A stretch of 64,000 bases of DNA from Lobulomyces angularis (GCA_027604685.1 JADHYX010000001.1:184601-248600), one strand, 5' to 3'. Shown: positions 1-12,769, counted from the stretch's first letter. Notes: generated from the sequence alone by a model not told the origin. Numbers and translations: made by a program.

Positions 1-3000
1 TCGATTTAAATGAAGTAAGATACATGTTCGTTTTACACAATTTAACTTTTTAACTAGGGACAAAGAAAATTTCTTGCAACGAAACTTATTAGGCTTTTGA
101 AATTAGTGGAACTTGAGGACGTTCCGACTTTAGCTTACCAAATATTGCTACTATCAAAAAAAGGCAACAAAAGTGCCATTTTACTAGGTATTAGCAAGTT
201 CTTCGAAAATGAAGCAAAGACAGATTCTCAGCAGTATAAAAATTTGCCACTGTGAATCTAATTTTTGTGAAATATTCGGTATTAGGTCAATTTTGAAGTC
301 GCAAGGAATAGTTTTAACTCATATAACTTTCGCTATTAAACAAGACTTTGAATTAGGAAATGAATTTTTGAAAATCTGCAAAAAGGAAACTTTGTCTACT
401 TTCAAATTATCTTTGTTGTTGTCAATGGCAACTATTTATAGATTTGAATATGCAGTAAGAATAATAAATTTACGATTATCATTTCAATATTGACTATTAG
501 CATTAGGTTTTTGAATATTTGAAAAGCTTTGTTTTCGTTGGATTTTGTGATGAACAAAGAAAACTTAAAATACCTTGGATACGAAAACATAAGAATTTAG
601 TTTATGAATCCTTAGAAGATATATTAAGTGCTGTAATTGTGCAAAGTAAAATTGGCTGGGAACAGTTGACACAAGTATTTATGCTCATAAAATTTTTTTC
701 AATAATCAATTGCATCAAGTCCATTGTCCACCTTGGCTTCATTTTGCTCGATTCTGGAAAGCAAGTAGCTGGAAGAATTATAGGTGAGATATTATTTGAT
801 GTATATCTTCAATTAGTTTAGATACTTCGCGAGAGGATGACCCAACTGAGTTAACTCAAAATGTTGGAATTAGAGCTTTACGAGTAACTTTCAATAATCA
901 TAAGTTCATTCAACCAATCATTATTGAGCAAGTTCTAGCGAGAATTGAAAGTAAAACTGTCGGAGCAGCGAAAGGTTGAAAAAAACTCAATATCAGTATA
1001 CTTTGAATTAATTTATTTGTTTGATTGATAGCCTTGGAACTACTTGAAATTTTTTCTAACACTGCTGATTTTGGAAAGCATATTAAACGGGTTTGTTGAT
1101 TTATAAACTGTAGTTAACTTTATCATTAAGATTAAAGAAACCACAAACTTTATAGCGGATATCGGTTTTAAGTCTGCCAAACATTTTATTCGAATTTGTA
1201 TTCCAATCTTTTTTGCCGACGAATCATTTAAACAATCTTTTTTGATAATATTAAGAAAAGGGATACATTCAAGGGAGATAAAAAATAGGTGAGCAAAAAA
1301 ATAGCAATTTACTTAACGAACGAAAAAAGGCAAATTGCCTTAGCTGGTTACTTGGAGTTACTCTCTTCAAGAAATTATCTGCGTCCGACAAATTCACAAT
1401 TCTTAAACAGAGTTGGTAGTTTTAGTTCAGAAATATTGGATATTCTGAAAAATTGTTTCAATGATCAGTGTGTAGTTAAAAAAGAACTTTATGGCGGATT
1501 AGCAGAAGCAGCCTTAGTGCGTCCCCCCTTAGCAGAATACGTTTTAAATATTATCTTTCCGTATGTATGTACTTGTCAAACAATTTTAAAAATTTATTGA
1601 GAATTAGTTTTTAACTTATATTGGTGACAATGATTTAATTAAAGTTGACGCTTGCTTGACAAATACTAATGGAGGCGAGCCGAAAATTCATGGTTATTTA
1701 ATAAAAACAGAGGTTTATGTTAAATCTTTTTATAAATACAGAACCAATGTATCATGCGCTAAAGTGTATATGTGACTGTTTGCTGATGGTTAAACATAGC
1801 GATTCTGAAATTTTGATTAATTATAGAGAGAGGCTGGATTCTGTAAGTTGGCAACCTCCCATTGAGAAATAATTCATTCTAAAAAAGATTATTGCCAAAC
1901 ACTGTAATGCATCCATTAATGACTTTGAACTGGATAAAGATGGAGATTATAGCAGTAGTGGGTATGATATTTTGATTAAAAGGAATAATTCGCTTAACCA
2001 TAATCAGAAATATTGGAAAAAGAAATCAATATAGGTATAAAATTTAAGTATTCAATATTAATATGATATAAAGAGTCATAGTATTAATAGGGATCTACAT
2101 TGTTTTTATGGAGTACTCATTCAAAAAAAGTGAAATTTTGATTTTAGGAAAAAAAGTGAATTACGAAATATTTAGTGCTGCCTATCATAAGATGCTTGCA
2201 TTGGAAAAATTGGTAAAAGAGAAGGAAAAAATTTCTGGTTTTAGCAACTCTTTTAAAAAATTTGACTTTGAAACCTGCTTACAATTCATCGAACAAGTTT
2301 TTGGCGCTGACCAAGTTGTTGAAGAATTAGCTGAAGAGCTCATTTGCAGATTTGTAAGCTCTAGTTTACTGGAAAGTTTACAACTGGTATTATTCTTTTA
2401 CAGTTTTTTTAATACTCTTAGACGATAGCTAGCAATAAACCAATTGCAAACTTAAATCCTTACATAAAACTTGGCACATTACTTTATTCCAAATTTATTG
2501 AGGCTGCAAGAGAAAATGGTTTATCAACAACACAGATTGGAAAAAAGGAAGGAAAGGTATATGAAATAAATATGATTCTTACAATTAAATTGTTTTAGAA
2601 AAGATCGAGTTGGAGTATGTTGATTGAAAGTTTTTCTTTAATATTTTCCATTATTTGTTTAAATAACAAAATTGCATCCTTAATTCCAATTTTTTCATTT
2701 GTTCCTGACGCAGAGGATAGTTTAGAAGAATTGGCTGCTAAAGAAATTTCTCTTCTACTTCAGGTTGCTATTTTTCTTTTTTTTTTAAATATAAAAAGGT
2801 TTTTCTTATAATCTAGAACCATATTGGTAAAATTGTTTTCGAAAAGCTGAAATTTTATTTTGCTTTGTTTAGAGCAATTTTGTGATGCAAAAACTTATAG
2901 AGAAGCAGGGTTTTTGATTGATTGTATTCAAAATATTTCCAATGTAGTAGACGATCAAGAAATTTGCAAGTTGATGCAAAATTGGCTAATAGATTTTTTA

Positions 3001-4231
3001 AAAAAAAGGGACATTAAGGATCTAGGGCTTGCGAAAAAATCAGTACAACTTTTAATTGTTTTAGAAAATGGTAATCTCAATTACGAATTGGTAAATATTG
3101 CCCTTATGAAGATTCAGATTGTTTAATGTAAATTTCAGTTTCACGAAATAACTAACAAAATCGCATATTGCTGTGGGAGCGTAATAGAAAATACTGAAAT
3201 GGAGAATATTGAAGACTTTTTGATGATTAATGAGGAAACGTATTGTTTTATGAATATTTTCTTATACTTAAGTAAATAGAGCAGGAGATGTATCTAAAGT
3301 AGTGCTAAACTCAATTATATATCTTCTGGATGACATCGAATGGTGTATTATGCAAATCTCCAAATCCCGCAAAGCAAAAGATAGTACAAATTACTTCTTT
3401 CAGCAATTTTTTTTACTCTTCAATGTTTTATTTAGACCGCTTTGTTTGGGACGAATTTGAAGCAATAATCTGCAAGCATTTAGAACCAGTGATAAATGTA
3501 ATGAGTGATTTTGAAGGGTATGGTGTTATAGTGTTGATATTGAACTATTTATTTTCTAGAATTGTTTTTGATGGGTTTGTCTTTGAATTGAGAATGAAAG
3601 CAATCGATAAATGCTTCAAAGTACTATCAAACTTAGTTAAGCAGGTATATTGCAAACTTTATTTCTTACCTTTCTCAGAAAATTTTGTCACCGGAAACAA
3701 TAACAAACAGGTTTGAATCTACTATCGCATGTTGTTCTAGATTGACTCAAAACCTTTATACACTGTAAGAATACGCTTATTTTGACACTAAAACTTTTAA
3801 GTCTTCCGCATGGAAATGATATCGAAGAAACTGAAGATTTGGAAAAAAAAATGAAATTAGGAGGAAAAAAAAGAAAAATTAAGGATGCCCAATTAAAAGC
3901 AACAAAGGAAAGCAAATTTGTCCCTAAAATTGTCTTTTTAGTGGAAAATTTTGAAAGGCACCTAATTCAATTATCTACAAAATCTAAAGTAAACTTAACC
4001 AGATATATTAAAGTATGCTTTATCTTATTGGCAAATAGAATAACTAATTCAAATTGTTTTTATAAGAGATCCACAGCAAGAGACTTTAGAATTCGGCTGG
4101 ATAGAATTGAAGAAAATGAGGATGACGAAGTTAAGGTGGGTATTACTCAATTAAATTTCAAGATTTTAATTCAGTTTGGTAGGTTCAAGAAACAGAGAAA
4201 GAAAATCTTTCTTCCATTAATGAAAACGTAA
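1..4231 (+). CDS. FANCI: FANCI, Fanconi anemia group I protein (5' end outside window)
   Basis: FANCI partners FANCD2 in the clamp that is monoubiquitinated on DNA during interstrand crosslink repair. The exons follow the human protein in order: VYQLL-like helix region (about 120-230), THITFAIKQDFELGNEF (about 300), HLGFILLDS (about 730), LRKGIHSREIKN (1250-1286), IALAGYLELL (1334), KKELYGGLAEAALV (1480), and a C-terminal stretch FLVENFERHLIQLSTKSKVN followed by ARDFRIR (3950-4100). In-frame stops between blocks fall in short introns. The N-terminal ~200 residues lie before base 1. The C-terminus is basic, as in human FANCI; a spliced last exon could move the stop to about 4249. The residue matching human K523 is Gln (codon 1331-1333), and the S/TQ cluster after it is largely absent. 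Family assignment is firm; exon borders are by eye. Confidence 0.93.
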
Positions 4232-4340
4232 AGAAAGGAAAGTTTAGATGAAAAAAATTTAATTATTTGAAATTACAACTGCTGTATTATTCATATAAAT
4301 TAAAAAATAATTAAAAATTGGTATAAAAAAAGAAACTCCA

Positions 4341-5661
4341 TTAAATGGTAGTAATTTCCGGGATTTCAATAGTACTGAAATCTTTCTTTTCTGTATTGTC
4401 AAATTCAAAGCCACACCTTGTAAATCTCGATCTACGCTGTGAATTTTGATATTCACTGTGCTTCTTCGGCGTAGCAGCACTTGTCACTCCCCACTTTTTT
4501 GCTTCTTTTCTCTCTAGGTAATCATAAGTACTTAAATTGTAAATCCCTAAAAAAAGGAAAATCAAACTGTGAAAGTTTTGTGATGAACTTACACAGCTTA
4601 CAATGAAAAACACACAGTGTAAGAAAACATACAGCTCCACCTGCATTAAGCACCGAAAATAATCCTGTTAATATCGCGATTGCAGTTGAGGAAAACGTTC
4701 TCGAGAAAAATTCACTTCCTAAGATATACATTATAAAAATAAGGGAGTAAAGAAATATATTAAAATTACGCAAAACATTAAAAACATCATTATAACGTAG
4801 ATACAACATTATAACGGACATAGAATAAGCAAACAGTCCAATATTTACTAAAAAACCGGTGAAGATGCTGATCAAAAAATACATGTAGTTTTTTGAGCCT
4901 ATGCAATTCGATAAGAACTGGCAATGATGCTACAAAGAACAATATATATAATTAATATACCAGATATTTAAAGAAGGCTGCATTTACATCAAATTCTGAT
5001 ACACATTTATTGCAAGGTTTACAGTGTTTTGTTTTTTTATCAACAATAACCTGGCATATTCTACAAAATCCAGATTCATCAATAACTGGCTAATTTTAAA
5101 AATTAACTTAATAATCAATATCTCTAATTAATTAAATTTACTTACAATTCCAACCTCTTTTATAAAACTAGCATTTCTTTTTACATTAGAATTTTTGACT
5201 TTTTGATCAATAGGATCAACTAAAGGAGAGAGTTAAGTTAAGTAAACGTATTTTATGTTATACCGAGCATAGTAAGAAGTGTGGATATAATATTTAAGAT
5301 TATTATTGGGAAAAAGATGTAGTGTAGGAATGTTTTATTTTGCGTAAAAGGTAAAATTAAGAATATCAATCCTAAAATTGAAATGAAGCATAAAAGCCAT
5401 GCTAAAAGCATAAAAAACTGTAAACTAAAATAGATGCATGAATCATGATGGTAATTAAATAAAAAATTATGAAAGTTTTTACGGTAATGAAAACCCATTT
5501 TTTCTGAACCAAAGATTTAATTTTTTAAAATCATCATTTGAATGAGTTTTAATATCATTTGATAAAATGCAGCAAGGAATTTTTAAAGGATGCATTGTAA
5601 AATTGCAATTTTTTACACCTAAACACGAAAAAAAATTAGCTATAAGAAAATAGTTCCTCAT
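4341..5661 (-). CDS. DHHC palmitoyltransferase
   Basis: Protein S-acyltransferase of endomembranes, moving palmitate from CoA to cysteines. Exon 1 ends in FRKNGFSLP, exon 2 holds two hydrophobic segments (LLAWLLCFISILGLIFLILP and FFPIIILNIISTLL). A linker (VDPIDQKVKN) and the cysteine-rich domain follow: FCRICQVIVDKKTKHCKPC, then CVSEFD, with an intron splitting the active site before HHCQFLSNCIGSKNY. Two more membrane segments follow, then a cytosolic tail with YDYLERKEAKKWG. DHHC is intact and the CRD has all zinc cysteines. The FRKNGFSLP-like start and the order of segments resemble ZDHHC1/11-type enzymes. Start is taken at the ATG at 5661; an internal ATG about 20 codons later is possible. 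It converges on FANCI with about 100 bp between stops. Confidence 0.88.
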
Positions 5662-5982
5662 ACGTTTTAAGCAGCCCGCTACTTACAATATTAACATATT
5701 GATGATGATTTAATAATAAATGTAAGTTTTGTGTTGCTGTTAATTCAATATAGAACTACACTTGTCCCCCTCATTGTTAGTAATAAAATGCACACAGAAA
5801 AATTCAAATAATTTAGCTTTGGTAATTGTAATTAATCAAATTTAATGGAACAATTTAATATTTTTTATAAAAATTTAGTAAATAAAAATTTATAGTTAGG
5901 TCTATATATAGAAAGAAAATTTTATTTGTAGTAAAAATCAGTAAGAACACTTTGGATATATATGGGTAAGTTTAGAGCTAAA

Positions 5983-8385
5983 CTATATAGATAAGTTAAG
6001 ATTTCCTACACTAAACCATCGATTAAAATCCAATCTAGTCAATAGTAGCTCCAAATAATTACTAATTTCGCCATCTTTCGCACCATCGAAAATTCTAAAT
6101 AATGAATCACTTATCTCTTGAAATTCCTTTTTTATTAAAAAATTACATATATTACAATTTTTCAATAACAAACCACGGCAAGCATTTTTGGATCATCCCT
6201 ACCACTATAATACTCTCCTATATGGTTTTCTTCTAACTTAAAATTAATCAAAGTTGTAAATTCATCACATATAGTAAACATTTTCATAATTTTTAGATTT
6301 ATTTTGTTTTCCTTTTTTTCCTCCTTTTCTAAAAATAAACCTTTCATAATTGAGTCCAGTATGATGTCTTTTAACTGAACAGCACTTTCAAAATCTTTTT
6401 TGTTTACTCTTTTCTTCCCATCGGGTAGATCCACTTCAAAAAACAGTTGATATAACTTTTGAAAATTTGACTCCAACACATCTACCTTTTAGATGAAAAT
6501 ATAATTAGAAATTTTGTATACTATTTTTATTTTTACTTGAATGAACGACCAAAGATTTTCTAAAAAGTACAATATGAGATTTCTGCAAAAAAAATAATCT
6601 TTTGGTTCTCCTTTAAAAGAATCTAAGTGTAGCAAATAGGATTTGTTTCTGCTTTTATTAAAACACTGGTTTAACAAAAACCAATTTTTTTGCAAATCTA
6701 AGCAGCATTTTTTTAATTTCAACAAAAAACTGAAAGCCTTGTTGAATCTAGATTGGAATTATAAAAATTAACAAAAAAAATCTAGCTGTCAAGCTCACAT
6801 TTTTATATCATTTTTTGAAAAAATAATATCTAGTGGCCATATCAAGCGGTAATCTACATAAACCAAAATGTCATTATCAAATATGTTTCCAGCTTCCAAA
6901 ATTTAAATGAATTTAAAGTTAATTTTTTGGAAAATCAAACACTCCAAATGAGTTTTCTTACATTTTCCCGCAAATTTGAAAAAAAATTTTGAAAATTTTT
7001 TGTCATCATCATAAAATTTTCGAACAGACTTTCTAAAGCACAGATTTAAATCTTAAAAAAATAAGTTAATTAAATACAGTCTTTAACGCGTAAATGTACC
7101 ATATTCTGTAGACTTTGAAAAGTTTTTTAATGCATTTGACTGACTTTCTTCGTATTCCGATATAAATTCCTGAAAAACTTGCCCTTCGCCTAGCAAAAAA
7201 ATGGATCGAAAATCCTATTATTCACAAGTTAATATTAATAAAATAGTGCTTTCACATTTAAATTCTCAGATAAATCATTGTCAACTACAAAATTCCACAA
7301 TTCATTGGAAACGAAATCCTTCCAATTTTGCACAGATAATTCAAATTTGCGGTTGTCCCATTCAAAGTTTGTAGCGGCATTTGGTAACGTTCTCACCAGT
7401 TGATCAAGGATGTCGTTTAAAATAACTTTGTCCAATACTAACAATTAAAAATAAATATCATTATCCATAAAATTTTACTGAGTTCTTGCTTTTTTTCCAT
7501 AGTTGTAACAGCTTTACCGGCAAATAGGATCTGCTCACAGGTATGTACCATAATGTATTTTGGAATGTAGCTAAAATCTATAAAAAATTCATTTTTCCAT
7601 TTTAAGCTTCTTGAAACGTCCCCTGTTATAATACTAATTAATGTGTTTACTGTTTTAGCATACCTTCACTGTAAGAACTTTTCACTACAAAAAATTCTTG
7701 GTGAGGATCTTGCAGTACCCCATAAAACATCCAGTAAATAATTTGTTTATAAAAAATCTGCAGTATATCGTAATGGATCCTTAAATTTTCTAAAATAAAT
7801 TTTTTCTGATAATTCCTTACTTTCTCATTGTATCTTGTATAATGGGTATTCCAGTTTGAGATAAAGTATGCATTAAATTCAGCAATTTTGAGCCAAAATA
7901 TTCTTTTTTATCGTTTTTAATAAATTCTAATAATTCATTTAATGCGGGAAATATGACAAAGTACTTTTTTTGAAGTTGAAATTAATAATAATAATACCAT
8001 GAAAATATTTACTTTTTCAAAAGTAAAAAGTAGAGTGGTTAAAGATGTTTTGCCGAAATTGGTTTCTGAATCTAGTGGATCTAAAATCTGTTTTTTATTG
8101 CATGAGCGAAATTTGCAAAGTTTAAAAATTTAACATTACTTTTTTTTCGAATTTAATAATTAACGTATTGTATTCATTCAAAATTTCATTTATAGATTCC
8201 AGTAATGCTTTGTAATAGATACCAGCTGGATTACCACCCACCTGACTTTTCAACTGAGAATACAGTAAACCTAAATCGTTCAACTTGGATAAAATTTCAA
8301 TTTGAGATGCATTTAGATTGGTATTTTTAAAAATAATGTCATCACAATGAAATCCAGATAATGAAAATAAAACTTGATGAAGCAT
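5983..8385 (-). CDS. TUBGCP4: Gamma-tubulin complex component 4 (GCP4)
   Basis: GCP4 is a Spc97/98-family subunit of the gamma-tubulin ring complex that nucleates microtubules. The first exon starts MLHQVLFSLSGFHCDDIIF, matching the GCP4 N-terminus, and continues with GNPAGIYYKALLESINEILN. Later exons give VLESNFQKLYQLFFEVD (the GRIP2 region) and the end LLLTRLDFNRWFSVGNLN, the characteristic C-terminal RLDxNxxY/F block. The middle (6730-8120) is split by many short introns that I did not resolve. Size fits the family (about 650 aa). The ATG at 8383-8385 is well supported by homology. It is transcribed away from the amidohydrolase gene, with start codons only about 38 bp apart. Confidence 0.87.
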
Positions 8386-8423
8386 TTTCGGTTAATTTTT
8401 TTGCAGGGGTTTTAATTAGAGGA

Positions 8424-10739
8424 ATGATTAAAAGAAACAAAAAAGAAACTAACAGTACAATTGATATAAAGGATACTTATGACTCAAAGAATTTATCTCG
8501 GATCAACCTAAGCAAAAGCTTTTTTCAAAAGCAGCACTTATTTCTGGTGAATACTAAAACCACTTGTTACATTATTTAACCATTTTTATTAACAAACTTA
8601 ACTTCACCAAAAAAAAAATATTTTTAGATTTTAAGTGCTGCTTTTTTTATCTATTTTGCATTTTCATATTACCTTGCTTTAAAATCAAAAAATTATTTTG
8701 TTATAAAAAATGCTAAAGTTTATACAATGAACAAGAAGAACTCCTTAATTTCTACCTTTGTTGTGAAGGATGATAAATTTATTATAGACACTGACGACTT
8801 TAACGAAAACTTAAAAAATCATCCAAATGCTGAGGTCATTGACGCAAAAAATAAATTGATTACACCAGGTATAAACTAAATCTTTTTTGCAGTAAAATTT
8901 AATCATTTTAACAGGACTAATTGATTCCCACGGCGTAGTTAATTAAATGCTTTAATATATAATTTACATTTCCTTTTTTTAATGACTAATAGCATAGTCT
9001 TTTCCTTGGAGAACAGCTTTTAAAGTGTAACTTAAAAGGATCCAAGTCAGTTTTTGAAATCAGATCAAAACTACTTGTTCATTTACAGCAAGAAAAACTA
9101 AATAAAAATCAATGGATTTATGGCATTGGATGGGACCAAACTTTGTGGTCAACAGAATTTCCAACCTTTCATGACTTAGAATCGGAATTATTGTCACAGT
9201 TTCCGATAATATTGACTAGAATTGACTATCATTGTTACTGGTTAAATAGGAAAGCTATTGAATTTGTAAAGCCTTATTTACCTACTGATCTTAAGGTAGA
9301 AGGGGGAGAGATACTTCTGGTAAATGGCAATATTTCTGGTATTTTTCTTGATAATGCTATGTCATTTGTTGGTTAGTAAATTTTGAAAGTAAAATTATTA
9401 ATATTTTAAGATCTGGCAAAACCGTTAATTACAGAAGCGGAAATTCTCAAAGCATTTAAATTGGCGAATGATGAGCTATTAAGATATGGGGTAACATCGA
9501 TGCATGATGCTGGACTACGTCCGAGTGAGATTAATATATTAAAAAAGTAATTTTTATTTGATTTGTTTTTTTTTTTTTTTTTAATTAATCATTTGAATGA
9601 AGGGCAGTGGATCTAAAATATTTTAAAGTCAAAAACTATGTCATGATTAATTGCTTCGATATGCTTAAACTATGCGATGAAGAGGTGGATAAGGATGTTT
9701 TGTACTTTACAAATAACAATAATATTTACAAAAATTTGATTTCAGTAAGAAGCGTAAAATTGTTTTTAGATGGTGCACTTGGAAGTTGGGGGGCTAAATT
9801 ATTAGCACCATATTCCGGTAAATATAAGTTGTCTATCACAGACAAAATGATTCAATTAATGTTTTTGAAAGATGATACCAGCAAAAATGGCTTTTTAAGA
9901 ATTCCAGAAAAAGAGCTGCCAGATATCGTTCGCAAATGGTCGTTGAAAGGTTATCAAGTGAACATTCATGCAATTGGTACTTAAATTTGCTTTCTTTAAC
10001 GTTAAACTTTTAAAATTTTATACGTAGGTGACGAAGCAAACAAAATTGCCTTAGATGCCATGGAACAATCCTACATGTCAGATAATTTTAAGAATGACAA
10101 ACGGTTTAGAATTGAGCATGCTCAAATATTGGTAATTTCTACTTCACCGTTGATTAAAATTGACCTACATCTTTTTAGCGTTTAACAGATATAGGCAGAT
10201 TTAAAAATATGAGCATCATTGCCTCAATGCAGCCAACTCATGCTACTTCTGATATGAAATATGCAGAAAAACGATTAGGTCCACAAAGAATTCTTGGGGC
10301 ATATGCATGGAAAACTTTAATTAATGCAGGTGTGACCTTAGCTTTATCAAGTGACTTCCCAGTTGAGCCAGTAAACCCACTGCAAGGCATTTACAGCGCT
10401 GTTACAAGAAAGGATAAATTTGGAGATTCTGTATCAATCAAATTCTTGTCTAAAATTTATTAATTGTATTTTTTGTATTGTTTTAAGCCTCACGGAAAAA
10501 ATGGTTGGTATCCTAATGAAAAATTAAGCATAACAGAAAGTTTAAAGGGATTTACCATCAATGGTGCATTTTCTTCATTTCAAGAAAACTTGGTTGGGAG
10601 TATAGAGAATGGTAAATTTGCGGATTTTGTTATCTTTGATAAAGATTTTATCAATTATGAAGGGGAACTAGATATATTGAAATCAAAAGTACTATCTACA
10701 GTTGTTAATGGAGAGTTGGTGTTTGGAAGCTTTCCTTAA
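8424..10739 (+). CDS. YtcJ-like amidohydrolase with N-terminal membrane anchor
   Basis: Metal-dependent hydrolase of the amidohydrolase family 3 (YtcJ/LAF3 type); substrate unknown. A short basic N-terminus (MIKRNKKETNSTIDIK) is spliced at about 8550 to a hydrophobic segment (ILSAAFFIYFAFSYYLAL), predicting a signal anchor. Then come VIKNAKVYTM, ITPGLIDSHG-H split by an intron (metal HxH), YGIGWDQTLW, YGVTSMHDAGL, VKLFLDGALGSWGA, VNIHAIGDEAN, FRIEHAQIL, TLALSSDFPVEPVNPLQGIY and the C-terminal ENGKFADFVIFDKD. All expected metal-site blocks are present and in order, about 570 aa. An in-frame ATG at 8361 would overlap the GCP4 start, so 8424 is preferred. Stop is at 10737-10739. Confidence 0.9.
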
Positions 10740-10811
10740 ATTTTTTATTCCAAAAATTGATAGTTGCATTTCACCCACAAAAATTTTAGATATTTTATTA
10801 GAGAATCAGTA

Positions 10812-10837
10812 GTGCTTGGGCATTATCTTTTTGAACA
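10812..10837 (+). repeat. Terminal inverted repeat, Fanzor 3' side
   Basis: GTGCTTGGGCATTATC followed by TTTTTGAACA; the reverse complement occurs at 12770-12795 with one mismatch. Preceded by TA at 10810-10811. Confidence 0.88.
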
Positions 10838-10922
10838 ATAATATTCAAAAAAATAACACAACAAACACCAACATATATTTAAATATAAACATAGTGAAAA
10901 CTATGTTGAAAAACTATCTATA

Positions 10923-12699
10923 TTATGTACAAAGATATTTTGGTCTGCAACCATCTATTATATAACTTTCCACCACCGATCTTATATTCATGGTTGCAAC
11001 ATCATCTCTGTTCCATAATCTTTTTTTTCCATTAGGCAGTTGACAAATTTCACTTTTGCAGTGTACTTTTTCAATTTTTTTAATCCAAGGTCTAGGAGAT
11101 TCTCTATATTTAAATGTCACTAATGATCTTTTTTTACATACTGGGCAAATTGAAGATGTCAAAAATTCATTACATAAAAATACATCAAAACCACTTTCTT
11201 AAACATTTCTCGAAATCCCTTACCTTTTGTTGGAACTTGATGCTTCATGCTTGTTTTTGATCAATCCCCAATAATAATTGTTGTATTTTTTTCTTCTCCA
11301 AACGTTTTTTTTACATTTTTTATAAATTTACTTTCTGATTTTTGAGTATTGATAAAGGTCTTTAATTTAAATTTCCTGAAAATTAATTGCTTATAAAATT
11401 CTACACTATGGTAAAACTTAATAAAAAATCTTCCATGTGGTCATTCCATTTTGTTTTATCCAATGTTTTTTTTGTTAATTCATAATTCACAACTTCTTCA
11501 GTAGCAACTTCATATCTTTCTCGAATTTTTCGATAATGTTTTAACCCACTTTCTTTCCTACGCTGCATTTGAGTGTATCTTAATTTCTTAACATTACCTC
11601 CAAGACAGTACAACAGGTCTCTTTTATTAGGATCAATATAAACTTTATTAAAATGTAAATCTTCGAGGTTATCTTGAAAGTACTCAGATTTTTCTGGTAT
11701 TTTTCTCTTTTTAACTCGTGGTAAACTTTCTTTTTGTTTAGGTTTAGGTGAAGATAGTAAAACACAAATTGAAACACCATCCGTCCTAACCATTCCATTA
11801 TAACTCATATTGTTTCTAGATTTAAAAGCTTTCGCATTAGTTTTGAAAACCGTATCCCATACTGTTTCTTTTAACGATTTAACACTGTTTTCTTTTGTTC
11901 TAGGTAAATTTAAAATGTTTTCCATTAATATTTTTGTGTCAATAATAATATGTCTAGGAATTGATGATGTTGACAATGGAATAAAGTTAAATAATTTCAA
12001 ATCATATTTTTGGTATAATTCACATATTTTGAAATAAGATTCCAAGTATTTTTCTGTTCGTGCAACTATATCGTTAGCCAATCCATTAATATGAATGTCT
12101 GTGGGTAACAAATCTTTTATTTCATTTGCAATTTACAAATCGTACATCTGTGTTATTTCAACATTTTCTTTACCAAAAATGTAATCTTGTACTTTTCTAT
12201 TACGTTTTTGTAAAATTTTAATACTTTAGACATTCCTTTAAATTTCAATTTTTTTATTATCATTGTAGAAGTAAATTTTTTAACTTTTTGAATAAAATGC
12301 TCTTGAACATTAACTAGGTGATTTGTACAAAACATTTTTGAAGCATATATAGCTATTTGTTGAACATTTTTATTTCTTGATTATCGTATGATGTTATTTT
12401 TTTATATTTGAGAATATAAGATAAAAATCGATGTATAACAGACATTCTTTCTTCTTTAATTCTATTACTGATGGTGTGGTTGTTTAGTGAAGAAAAATTA
12501 CTTGGAAATCTTTTTCAGCTATGATATCTTTGTTGGTATGATTGGAATTGAGTATATACCACTTAATAAAATGAGTAGTATGTACAGTTAATCTATTATC
12601 CTTAAAAATCAATGTTTCAATATTTTTCAAATGCGTTTCATCTCCTTTGAAAACTTTACTAAAATTAGTTTTATTTGTTGAATGTTTTTGTTGCATCAT
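10923..12699 (-). pseudogene. Fanzor (eukaryotic TnpB-like RNA-guided nuclease), disrupted
   Basis: Fanzors are eukaryotic relatives of TnpB/Cas12: RNA-guided DNA nucleases carried by transposons. Reading the minus strand: N-terminal helical part with RLTVHTTHFIKWYIL (12.6 kb); SSIPRHIIIDTKILMENI, then VRTDGVSICVLL; RuvC-I block YIDPNKRDLLYC (Asp kept; the usual DPGK Gly is Asn) followed by LRYTQMQRRKESGLKHYRKI; a block resembling GDWSxxxxMKHQVPTKGKG; RuvC-II CNEFLTSS (Glu kept); zinc ribbon ICPVCKKR...VHCKSEIC; RuvC-III WNRDDVATMNIR (Asp kept). It is broken: the Trp of GDWS is a TGA stop (11261-11263), frames shift near 11400, 11200 and 12130, and two more breaks lie in the N-terminal third. 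About 590 codons in all, as for Fanzor1-type proteins. Not active as it stands. Confidence 0.9.
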
Positions 12700-12769
12700 T
12701 TTAAATTTTGAATTTTTTTTTGAATTAATTACTCTTTGTAAAATTTAAATTTTTGGACACAAAAATTTA

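Noticed and set aside
1..4231. Calling the first gene FANCD2
   Set aside because: The C-terminal block before ARDFRIR and the RxxALAGY region match FANCI specifically.
10923..12699. Reading the RuvC protein as Cas12 or a bacterial IS605/IS607 contaminant
   Set aside because: The blocks fit Fanzor-type spacing, the composition matches the surrounding spliced genome, and there is no CRISPR array or bacterial gene nearby.
10923..12699. Treating the breaks in Fanzor as introns
   Set aside because: The Trp-to-TGA change and several one-base frame shifts fall within conserved blocks, without donor/acceptor pairs that would remove them.
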